A stretch of DNA of 41,880 bases from Xenophilus sp. E41 (GTDB taxonomy: Bacteria > Pseudomonadota > Gammaproteobacteria > Burkholderiales > Burkholderiaceae_C). The notes beneath the pieces are model-generated. The model worked only from the letters and a program-made list of their open reading frames with translations, did no database searches and was not told the origin of the DNA. The DNA is taken from contig NZ_QPIB01000034.1 in the NCBI RefSeq assembly GCF_003671765.1, positions 1-41,880 on the forward strand, in the 5' to 3' direction. Below, piece by piece: positions 1 through 6,557 of this stretch. Position 1 is the first letter of the stretch. Every line of letters begins with the position of its first letter. The translations under genes were made by a program, and so were the position numbers.

Positions 1-117
1 CAGGCCAGGCTGGACATCGTCGATTGGATCGAAGGCTGGTACAACCGCCAGCGCTTGCACTCGGCCAACGGCTTCCTGCCCCCAGTGATCTGGGAGAGCA
101 CCCGCTTGGCTGCATGA
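1..117 (+). CDS. IS3-family transposase OrfB, C-terminal fragment (integrase core)
   Basis: Only the last 38 residues are in the window, reading from base 1 in frame 1 to a TGA at 115-117. The peptide has the typical end of the DDE (rve) integrase core of IS3-family transposases: a WIEGWYNRQRLHS-type block followed by a short L-P-P-V-I-W-E tail. This enzyme catalyses cut-and-copy transposition of the IS. The 5' part, with the catalytic D-D-E residues, lies to the left of the window. The subgroup cannot be decided from this fragment. Confidence 0.8.
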   Translation, partial: QARLDIVDWIEGWYNRQRLHSANGFLPPVIWESTRLAA

Positions 118-147
118 CTTGATGTACGTGGAAACGAGGCAGGGTCA
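1..147 (+). mobile_element. Right end of an IS3-family insertion sequence (partial)
   Basis: The window opens inside an insertion sequence. The transposase reading frame stops at 117, and about 30 bp of noncoding sequence follows, ending in GGGTCA near 147, which fits the TG...CA termini of the IS3 family. The exact terminus is inferred because the other end lies outside the window. Beyond 147 the sequence changes to the tail of a relaxase-like gene on the other strand. Confidence 0.6.
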
Positions 148-185
148 CAGGGCTTGGCTCGATGCATCGCAATGGCGAGCGATGT

Positions 186-1031
186 CTATCCAATTGCAGG
201 CCCGCGCTGCCGCCCAATCTCCCATGACACCCCACCGCCGCGCGCAGTGGCCGCAAGCTGCTGCCCCAGCCGTTGCTCGATTACTGGCCTCCATGGCACC
301 AAGCTGAAACCCATACCGTCATCGAGCATGGCGTAGCGTCCGCTGACGTAGTTCTCCAGCCCCTCGGCTTCGAGCCGGTCAAGCTGCCGGAACAGCTTGC
401 CCATGTCCTCGTCGCTGATCAGGTGGGTGGCCTTGCCGTTAGGGAACATCGGCACGTGGCGGCAGGGGTTCGTGCCGTCGGGCCGGTAGCCCCAGACCTC
501 GGCCAGGTTGAACATCTTGCGCATCACGCTGAAAGCACGGTTGCCCTCGGCGGGCTTGTGGGCCATCTTCTTCATGGCTGCGGCCACGTCCGGCCGCTTC
601 ACGTCCTGCACCTTCATGCGACCCAGCATCGGGACGATGCAGCGGTCGATGACGCCCTGATAGCCGCGGCGGGTGCTGGGCTTGTTGCGCTGCTTAGAGT
701 GGTCCTCCATGAACTTCACGCAGAGTTCCTTGACCGTGAGCGCCTTGCGCGCCTCGGCCTTGTCGGCGCCGGGGTCGCCGCCCCGGCGAACCTGGGCCAG
801 CCACTCCTGAGCCAGCGAGCGGGCCTGCTCGACGGTCAGTTCACCGTAGAGGCCCAAGGCCGGTTTGCGCCGCTCGCCGGCATTGGTGCGGTACTGAAGC
901 ATGAACACCTTGCGGCCCGCCGGCGTAACCTTGCACAGGAAGCCGGGGACCAGGGTGTCGCGCAGCTCGACGGCCTGCGCTTGAGGTTGTGCCGCATCGA
1001 CAGCGGACTTTGTGAGCTTGATCTTTGCCAT
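186..1031 (-). pseudogene. Chimeric remnant: tyrosine integrase N-terminus fused to DUF3363 relaxase C-terminus
   Basis: The frame starts at ATG 1031 (MAKIKLTK), with GGAGT upstream. Residues 1-90 look like the arm-DNA-binding domain (DUF4102 type) of P4/phage-like tyrosine integrases, and residues 100-200 like the SAM-like core-binding domain. At about residue 228 (plus-strand 340-350) homology stops, exactly where the catalytic domain with R..HxxR..Y should begin. The last roughly 50 residues (GRYAMLDDGMGFSLVPW... to stop 186) instead resemble the extreme C-terminus of DUF3363/VirD2-type relaxases. The frame is open across the junction, so a 281-residue chimera could be made, but it has no recombinase active site and no relaxase catalytic domain. 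A deletion between two mobilization-related genes is the simplest origin. Family assignments come from recognised sequence patterns, not a search. Confidence 0.75.
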
Positions 1032-1197
1032 GATGACTCCTTGAACGACCCCGGTTCCAGGGGCCACGTGGGAGCCACGCGGCAGGAAACTGGGTCAAGT
1101 TTCGGAAAGCACCGGCATATGATGGACGCGCCTAAGTTGTTGATAAACCTAGTAGAGCGGGCTCGGGCGTAGTCCAGCGAAGGACGGTGCGGGAGTC

Positions 1198-1611
1198 ATG
1201 GTGAAATGGAAAAAGGCCAGCACGCAGCAGCGCACTGCCATCGCTCAACTGCGGCGCGAGTTGGCCGTGCTGCAGAAGGCCCTCAAGGAGGGCCAACGCC
1301 TCGCGGCCGCCCAGGCGCGCGCCGCGGGCCGTGCGTCGCCAACTACCAAAGCCGTCGGCAACATCGCTGACGATGGCACGCCTCGGCGCTTCAGCGCCAA
1401 GCGCCTGGCGGCCCATCGCACGAGGCTCGGCCTTTCGGCCGCCGACTACGGCAAGCTCGTCGCCATCAGCGGGGCGACCATCTACAACTGGGAACAAGGC
1501 AAGACGCGCCCGTCCCCCGAGCAGGTGCAGGCCCTGGGTCTTGTGAAGCTCATGAGCCCGACGGCCGTCAAGGCGCGTCTGGCCGAACTGGCCTCTTCAT
1601 CGCCGGATTGA
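1198..1611 (+). CDS. XRE-type helix-turn-helix protein
   Basis: A 137-residue protein. Residues 1-55 are basic and helical (possible coiled coil with many Q, R and K). The C-terminal part (about 70-125) carries a Cro/CI-like helix-turn-helix: RLGLSAADYGKLVAISGATI followed by an NWEQGK motif, the classic XRE recognition-helix ending. It is probably a DNA-binding regulator. It is divergent from the integrase remnant, with a 166-bp intergenic region that could hold both promoters. ATG 1198 is preceded by a weak GGGAGT. The target is unknown. Confidence 0.75.
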   Translation: MVKWKKASTQQRTAIAQLRRELAVLQKALKEGQRLAAAQARAAGRASPTTKAVGNIADDGTPRRFSAKRLAAHRTRLGLSAADYGKLVAISGATIYNWEQGKTRPSPEQVQALGLVKLMSPTAVKARLAELASSSPD

Positions 1612-1642
1612 GGCAGCGCCGTGACCGCTGTCGATCAGCAGG

Positions 1643-1960
1643 TCAAGAACTCAGCAGTGGGTTCAGGAGCTCGACGCCCGCGCCCTTGCATTTGATCCAG
1701 GGGCCACCGGGGTGGCCCGTGCCGTCCCATCCTGCAAGTGCCGCTTCGGCCTCGGCCGCGTGCTCATAGCAGTAGCGCAGCGTGTAGCCGAACGGATCGA
1801 TGCCGACCAGCAACGCGGTCGTGAACACGAAACCTTTCACCGCGCACACGCGACCACCGCGCAGCGTCACGTGCCGGTACCCCTGCGCTTCCAGCAACGC
1901 GCGGTCCTGCGCGGCGACTTCCCTTGGACCACTTTGCGTTCTCGCCTGGCCGGAGTTCAT
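1643..1960 (-). CDS. Hypothetical protein, last gene of a coupled three-gene set
   Basis: A 105-residue soluble protein with no family I recognise. The centre (about 30-80) is a GYRHVTLRGGRVCAVKGFVF-like beta-rich stretch followed by an acidic helix. Its ATG (1960) overlaps the TGA of the upstream methyltransferase-like gene (ATGA arrangement), so translation is probably coupled. It has no signal peptide or membrane segment. It may be a partner of the methyltransferase-like protein, but this rests only on gene order. Confidence 0.55.
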   Translation of the reverse strand: MNSGQARTQSGPREVAAQDRALLEAQGYRHVTLRGGRVCAVKGFVFTTALLVGIDPFGYTLRYCYEHAAEAEAALAGWDGTGHPGGPWIKCKGAGVELLNPLLSS

Positions 1961-2613
1961 GTCGCGCGCTCCCAGATGCCGATGAAATCCGGCGTCCCGT
2001 TGATCGCGCGCGACTGCAGCCAGGACGGCGTGAGACGTCGGTGGGGCAGGGCGAGGATCGGCTTGTGCTGGTGGACCTGCGTGTTGCCGATGAAGACATA
2101 GGCGTCGCAGGCCGCGACGATGGCCGCTTCGTCCACGCCGGTCTCGCTGCCGCCGGCTTCGGGTCGGTCGTCGTCGTAGCGGTGCGTCACCCAGGCGGCC
2201 ACCACCACCTGCGGACGGTGCCGTGCCACCGCCTCGGCGGCATCGAGCTTCTCGACGTTGTCGCCGTAGCGCACCGTCGGTTGCCCCAGGCTGGCGTAGT
2301 ATGCGCGCAGCCCAGGCTCCTCCTGCTGGCGGTTGTCGGTCGCAGGAATGCCCAGCGCCGCGGCCAGCCGGCCATGGCCGGCACCGATCTCGATCGCTCG
2401 ACGACCGCCGATGACGTCCTGCAGGAACGCGACGAGCTCGGCGGTGAGGAAGCCGTAGACCCCGTGCTCGACCCCGAAGCGCAGGCGCTCCGCGGGCGTG
2501 GTGTCGGCCAGCACCGCCGCCGGCACCACGCGCAGCTGCCCACGCGCGTCCAGCAGCCGCGGCGCGAGGTCCCGCGTGCGCGCGCTATCGACGTGCCAAG
2601 CCTTCAGGGTCAC
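1957..2613 (-). CDS. SAM-dependent methyltransferase-like protein
   Basis: A 218-residue protein read from GTG 2613. The longer open frame runs up to 3018, but that part is the wrong-frame shadow of the DUF6283 gene, so the GTG just after that gene's stop is preferred. Residues about 60-70 hold AIEIGAGHGRLA, a motif I (GxGxG) of class I SAM-binding folds. Further on are an acidic D following a beta strand (RYGDNVEKLDA) and a hydrophobic strand VVVAAWV, in the order expected of a Rossmann methyltransferase. The substrate is unknown. The 3' end overlaps the next gene by 4 nt, and the start lies 11 nt after the DUF6283 stop. Confidence 0.6.
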   Translation of the reverse strand: MTLKAWHVDSARTRDLAPRLLDARGQLRVVPAAVLADTTPAERLRFGVEHGVYGFLTAELVAFLQDVIGGRRAIEIGAGHGRLAAALGIPATDNRQQEEPGLRAYYASLGQPTVRYGDNVEKLDAAEAVARHRPQVVVAAWVTHRYDDDRPEAGGSETGVDEAAIVAACDAYVFIGNTQVHQHKPILALPHRRLTPSWLQSRAINGTPDFIGIWERAT

Positions 2614-2623
2614 CGCCGTGGCC

Positions 2624-3040
2624 TCAGGACCGGAAGTCGTCCGGGTCGAGCGCGCACTCGCCGGCCGTGCTGCGCAACTTGTCCAGCACCTGTGTGTAGT
2701 TGTCGTGCAGGGGCGGCCACCCGGGTCCGGGCGCCAGCCGCGCGGCGTCGAGCCGGCCGCTCGCAATGCCCAGGCGCACCGCCGGATGGGCGTGCCCGAC
2801 GCTTGCGAGCCAACCCGCGCAATGGACCTCGGCGCCGACCTTCGACTGGTGGCACGCGAACATCGGCGCCCCGAAATCCGGCCCGCGGCCGCGGTGGTCG
2901 GGGCAGGTGGCCGCGAGCTTCTCGGCCAGCGCCAGGCTGAAGTGGGGGATGTCCTGCGCATCCTGGTCCATGCGCCAGGGGCAGCTTGGGCAGGGCTGGT
3001 GCGGCGGCTTGGGCGCATTCATGCATCCATTCTCGGCCAT
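2624..3040 (-). CDS. DUF6283 family protein
   Basis: A 138-residue protein. The N-terminal PCPSCPWR motif (about residues 16-23), the downstream FACHQSK block (about 61-67) and a CAGWLAS segment match the DUF6283 pattern, a small cysteine-rich family common on proteobacterial plasmids and islands with no established function. The CxxC and later CH/C residues suggest metal binding (inference). An alternative ATG six residues downstream (MNAPKPP) would also keep the domain. It is first in the minus-strand trio with the methyltransferase-like gene and the 105-residue protein. Confidence 0.75.
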   Translation of the reverse strand: MAENGCMNAPKPPHQPCPSCPWRMDQDAQDIPHFSLALAEKLAATCPDHRGRGPDFGAPMFACHQSKVGAEVHCAGWLASVGHAHPAVRLGIASGRLDAARLAPGPGWPPLHDNYTQVLDKLRSTAGECALDPDDFRS

Positions 3041-3082
3041 GGATGCCGCCGCGGCGTGACGCCGGCGCCATCGCCGGCCCGG

Positions 3083-3343
3083 TCAATCCTCGTCGTGGTC
3101 GTCCGGATGGCTCGGGTGCGTCATGCGGTTGTTGGCATGGCGCAAGTCGGACAGCGTCCGCGCGGCTTCGGATACGCGCAGGCTGCGCGCTGCGCGCGCA
3201 GCCACGTAGCCGGCATAGAGGTTGTCGATCTCCAGCCGCCATCGCGGCGAAATCTCCGGCCCGCCAGCACCGGCCGGCGGCATCGCCGGCACGGCGATCC
3301 CGGCGCGCACGAGGATCTCGGCCTTCTGGAGGGTGCTGAGCAT
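3083..3343 (-). CDS. Small hypothetical protein
   Basis: An 86-residue protein with no recognised domain. A helical stretch (about 38-72) rich in A and R is followed by a histidine/aspartate-rich tail (THPSHPDDHDED). ATG 3343 is preceded by a purine-rich AGAGAGA that could act as ribosome-binding site. It lies 42 bp upstream of the DUF6283 gene on the same strand and may be the first gene of that transcription unit. Metal binding by the H/D tail is only a possibility. Confidence 0.5.
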   Translation of the reverse strand: MLSTLQKAEILVRAGIAVPAMPPAGAGGPEISPRWRLEIDNLYAGYVAARAARSLRVSEAARTLSDLRHANNRMTHPSHPDDHDED

Positions 3344-3813
3344 GGCGATGTCTCTCTGTTCTTCAGCCCGTTCGCGGCAGCGTAGCCCCCGCGGCGATCG
3401 CCTTCATCGGTACAGATGCCGATGCGAGGCCGGACCGTATCGACGCTGAATGGCCGATTGCGTGGGCTGCTTGCCCCGTTTGGGCTCCTTGAGGCTGCCA
3501 CACCGGTGTGACAGGCGCCTGGCGGTCGTCCCGCTCGCCATCTTGGCGCGGCATCTCACCAGCCGCCGGGCAGGGGCAGCGGCATCGCCTGGACCGAGCA
3601 CGCGCCGACGCCCGGGACCGCCTCTTGGTCGACGCCTGGCTGCGGGCCTTGCGGCCGCAAGGGTCCGGCTGCGCCCCCGTCCTCGCCCGGTCCCTCCGCC
3701 TTGCTGCGGGCTGCGGCCTGCGGGCGGGCCCTGGCGGTCGCGCGGTCCTCGCCTCCATGGCGCCGAGGCGGCTCCGCGGGAGCCGTCCGCTCCACCAGAA
3801 AGGCAGGTTTACC
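3344..3813. other. 470-bp gene-free GC-rich intergenic region
   Basis: This stretch separates divergent genes (minus-strand set to the left, plus-strand gene at 3814). All six frames show arginine/proline/alanine-rich shadow translations typical of noncoding high-GC DNA. No convincing small gene, RNA gene or strong hairpin was seen. It presumably carries promoters in both directions, but no clear -35/-10 pair could be picked by eye. Confidence 0.4.
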
Positions 3814-4206
3814 ATGCGACACGTCCCCCCAGCGCCCCGCGCGCGGCGCATCCCTTCGGCGGATGCCACGCCGAGTTCAACTGAGCTCCCCGCCCGCCGA
3901 GCGCGCGTGGTCGGAGCGTGGAAAGCCGTGCTGAGCGGCGACGGGTGCTGGGCACTCGTTTACGACGCACAGGGCCGCAATCTCGCCGAGGTGCATCGTC
4001 CCAAGCTTTCAACCGGGCCGCTCGGCCGGTCCCTGTGCTTCGCCCAGGTGGTGGCGCTGATGCGCGCGGCACCTGACCTGTCCAAGCTGCTGCAGGAATC
4101 GATCGCGCCCAGTGGGATCGGGCCGCATGAGTTCTCACGCCCCGGCGGCTACCGCGACCGGGTGCTCGCACTCCTGGACCAATTGGCATTTCCCGCGGAT
4201 GACTGA
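3814..4206 (+). CDS. Hypothetical protein
   Basis: A 130-residue protein. The open frame extends upstream to 3508, but ATG 3814 follows an AAGGCAGG ribosome-binding site at good spacing and is preferred. After a basic, proline-rich N-terminus (1-30), the region RARVVGAWKAVLSGDGCWALVYD...AEVHRP looks like a small beta-sheet domain, followed by helices ending in LALLDQLAFPADD. I do not recognise the family. It lies 92 bp before the PIN-like gene on the same strand and may be co-transcribed with it. Confidence 0.5.
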   Translation: MRHVPPAPRARRIPSADATPSSTELPARRARVVGAWKAVLSGDGCWALVYDAQGRNLAEVHRPKLSTGPLGRSLCFAQVVALMRAAPDLSKLLQESIAPSGIGPHEFSRPGGYRDRVLALLDQLAFPADD

Positions 4207-4298
4207 ATCCGTGGGCCAACGGCGTCACCACGACGCCGTCTGCGTGGCGTGCCCCCTCGTCTATGCTCCGGCTCGACTTCCTCGCCTAGTGAGTACCG

Positions 4299-4925
4299 AT
4301 GCGAACGAACTATGTCCTGATCGACTTCGAGAGTCTGCAGCCCGAGGGGCTGGAGTTGCTGGCGGCTGGGCCGTTCCAGGTGATGGTGTTCGTCGGCGCC
4401 CAGCAGCACCGCATCCCCTTCGCCTTCGCGCAGGGGATGCAGCGCCTGGGCACCAAGGCCGAATACATCAAGATCGCGGGAACGGGCCCGAATGCGCTGG
4501 ACTTCCACATCGCGTTCCACATCGGTCGCCTCAGCGAGCGGCAGTCCGATGCGTTCTTCCATGTGATTTCCCATGACACCGGCTTTGACCCCCTGATTGC
4601 CCACCTGAAGGCGCGGGGCGTTTTCTCGGCCCGCTGGGAAGCTATCACTGACATCCCGCATGTGCGCGCAGGCCAGTGCCAGTCGACCGATGAGCGCCTG
4701 GCGCTCGTGCTCGCCCGCTTGACCCACACCAAGGCGAGCCGTCCGCGGCGGCGCAAGACGCTGGCGACGACCATCAACAGCTTGTTCCAAAACCGCCTCG
4801 ATGCGTCGGACCTGCAAGCGCTGCTGGACGCGATGGTGGCGAATCAGTACATCACCTTCAACGGGGACGCCGTCGTCTACGGCAGCTTTGCGCCGGTCGA
4901 CGCGCCCGTGACGGCCATTCAATGA
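4299..4925 (+). CDS. PIN-like domain protein with C-terminal winged-helix-like region
   Basis: A 208-residue protein. The N-terminus NYVLIDFESLQP carries the acidic D-x-E pair seen at the start of PIN/NYN-type nuclease folds. Later acidic positions (DFHIAFHIG near 68, SHDTGFDPLI near 90) fit the second and third acidic sites. After about residue 145 a basic RPRRRK linker leads to a helical region resembling a winged helix (LDASDLQALLDAMVANQYI). Likely an RNase-like protein. Its stop overlaps the next gene's start by 4 nt (ATGA), so it is translationally coupled to a multi-pass membrane protein. No antitoxin gene is adjacent. Confidence 0.65.
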   Translation: MRTNYVLIDFESLQPEGLELLAAGPFQVMVFVGAQQHRIPFAFAQGMQRLGTKAEYIKIAGTGPNALDFHIAFHIGRLSERQSDAFFHVISHDTGFDPLIAHLKARGVFSARWEAITDIPHVRAGQCQSTDERLALVLARLTHTKASRPRRRKTLATTINSLFQNRLDASDLQALLDAMVANQYITFNGDAVVYGSFAPVDAPVTAIQ

Positions 4926-5998
4926 CCGAGGCGTCGACCCCCTCGGCATCTCTGGTCACGCAGACGCTCGCCACGCGCCTGCTGGCGCGCATCGACATCA
5001 AGCCGATCGCCGCACTGAGTGCCGCGTCCCTGGCCCTCGGTGGCCTGATCGTGTTGGCCTTCTTCGTGCGCATCCGCTTCATGCCCGATGCCGATCTGGC
5101 CAGCTCCACAGCCATCCTGTTCGCGGTGGCGTTGGTGGGCCTCGCGTCCATGGCAACTTACCTCTTCGTGGCCCTGCTGCCTGGGGTCGTCACGGCCGTG
5201 TTCCTGCGGGGGCGGGGGCTGCCGCTCGATCGCGGGATCGGCTGGGTGCTGCCGGGCACCGCGCTGGTCGTGACTGGAGGCACCTTAGCGGCGGCCAGCA
5301 CCTGTTGGCCCGAGGTGATGGGCCACATCGAGCTCATCTGGCTGATTGGCTCCTGCGCGGCCGGCGGTCTCGCCGCGGCCCGCGCCTGGACGTTGCGTGC
5401 ACGGTCGACACCAGGCGACACCCCCGGGTGGCTGACGATCGCCCGCGACTTCGGCGCGTTCGCCCTGACAGCGGTGCTGTGGTTCGTCGGCGTCTTCTTC
5501 GCGCTTCAGTTGGCGGTCGCCCTGGGCAAGGACAGCGGGCTGCCGACCTGGCTGTCCGTCGCATGCGCCGTGGCCTGGACCGCGTTTATCGCGGGCGTGA
5601 ACGTCGCCGCCGGCGGCCTGCGTCCCAAGTTCGCCGTGGTCTATGCCGCTCTGTGCATGCTGCCGGCTGCGATCACGCTCATCATGATGTCCGGCGGGAC
5701 CGGCCCATTTGCCAGCTATGTGCTGCGCCAACTCGGGATGGGCGAACTGGACCGCGTGGAGCTCGTGGTCGAGCCGGCCGTGTGCCGCAGTCTGGCGCTG
5801 GCGGCGGCGCCCGAGTTCCGATGTGATGCCACCAATGCAGAAGGTGCGGGCGTGCTGCGCGGGTTGACGGCGCGCTCTCGCATCGGCACGCAGGTGGTGG
5901 TCGAGCCACAGCGGGTTGGCACGGAAGGTGGGAAGGTCGCGACCCTGCCTCAGTTGATCCTGCGCAAGTCGGACATCGTGCTGTGGGTGCGGCGCTGA
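4922..5998 (+). CDS. Multi-pass membrane protein coupled to the PIN-like gene
   Basis: A 358-residue protein with about seven or eight hydrophobic segments between residues 30 and 265, including ALGGLIVLAFFV, FALTAVLWFVGVFFALQLAV and FAVVYAALCMLPAAITLIMM. A C-terminal hydrophilic domain of about 85 residues follows, with two cysteines (VCRS, FRCD) and the ending KSDIVLWVRR. No family is recognised. The 4-nt overlap with the PIN-like gene implies a functional pair. The PIN-like partner may act at the membrane, which is inference. Confidence 0.6.
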   Translation: MTEASTPSASLVTQTLATRLLARIDIKPIAALSAASLALGGLIVLAFFVRIRFMPDADLASSTAILFAVALVGLASMATYLFVALLPGVVTAVFLRGRGLPLDRGIGWVLPGTALVVTGGTLAAASTCWPEVMGHIELIWLIGSCAAGGLAAARAWTLRARSTPGDTPGWLTIARDFGAFALTAVLWFVGVFFALQLAVALGKDSGLPTWLSVACAVAWTAFIAGVNVAAGGLRPKFAVVYAALCMLPAAITLIMMSGGTGPFASYVLRQLGMGELDRVELVVEPAVCRSLALAAAPEFRCDATNAEGAGVLRGLTARSRIGTQVVVEPQRVGTEGGKVATLPQLILRKSDIVLWVRR

Positions 5999-6557
5999 TC
6001 GGGGCTGCTGCGACGCGTCGAAGCTGTCTCCATTCCGACGCTGTCGAATGCAGGCGTCTCCCCGGCGTCGCCGGGGCCGGGCTGCTCCAGGTTCGCGCAG
6101 TCGCGCTCATCCCCTTCGGGGACGGCCTGCGGCCGCCTTGCGCATCCCTGACGCAGGGCCTGCGGCCCTCGGACTGCGTCCTCACCCTCTCTTGAACAGA
6201 CCCGCCCCTGGCGGGTGAGGGCGCTCGCCGCGCGGCGGTTCCGGTAGGCCCCGGTCCAGCGCTGTGCGGTGCTGCCGTCTTCCTGAGTCCTTCACCTTCT
6301 CGGTGACTCTGCGCCCGCGTGGCCGGGGGACCGGCTGCGCCTGCAAGGGGGTGTTCATAACGCTTCGCGTTACGAAGGCTTCCCCCTTGCTCCCCCGTCC
6401 CCGCGGTCGCCTGCCGCCACCGGGCGAAGAACTCAGGAAGACGGCGGCCAGCTCCGGATGCTGGACCGATGCGATCCGGAACCCTCTCTTGAAGGGCTCT
6501 GAATCTAGGAATCCGGCAGTGCTTCGTCCATTCATCCATCAACCGAAAGGAACGGAA
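5999..6557. other. 559-bp gene-free region with dense secondary structure
   Basis: Noncoding GC-rich region between the membrane protein and the large ParB gene. It holds a TCCCC/GGGGA hairpin near 6112 that may end the upstream operon. It also has repeated GGCCTGCGGCC blocks near 6125 and 6158, a 7-bp perfect hairpin (ACCCGCC/GGCGGGT, 6200-6216) and the large palindrome listed separately. The frame of the ParB gene stays open upstream to 6264, but start choice and ribosome-binding site place the gene at 6558. Confidence 0.5.
6184..6493. repeat. Long imperfect palindrome (MITE-like) with a 13-bp direct repeat
   Basis: Left arm 6237-6295 and right arm about 6424-6483 are inverted copies centred at 6360. 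The best blocks are GGTTCCGG against CCGGAACC (6237-6244/6476-6483) and the 15-bp perfect GCCGTCTTCCTGAGT against ACTCAGGAAGACGGC (6274-6288/6431-6445). Nested inside are CAAGGGGG/CCCCCTTG (6344-6351/6382-6389) and TAACGC-TTC-GCGTTA (6358-6372). The 13-bp ACCCTCTCTTGAA occurs at 6184-6196 and again at 6481-6493. A miniature transposable element, a structured leader RNA or a protein-binding centromere-like site are all possible. Confidence 0.7.

Noticed and set aside
273-1172. 299-residue plus-strand frame opposite the integrase remnant
   Set aside because: It is the antisense shadow of a recognisable integrase; its leucine/valine/histidine-rich composition is typical of reverse frames in high-GC genes.
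1924-2940. 338-residue plus-strand frame
   Set aside because: It covers the methyltransferase-like and DUF6283 genes in antisense and ends in arginine-rich low-complexity sequence.
3363-3869. Several R/P/A-rich frames in the 3344-3813 gap
   Set aside because: No ribosome-binding sites, no domain-like segments, and several overlapping frames on both strands; this is noncoding GC-rich DNA.
6264-6557. N-terminal extension of the large ParB frame
   Set aside because: The extension runs through the long palindrome; ATG 6558 has a strong ribosome-binding site and a sensible N-terminus.
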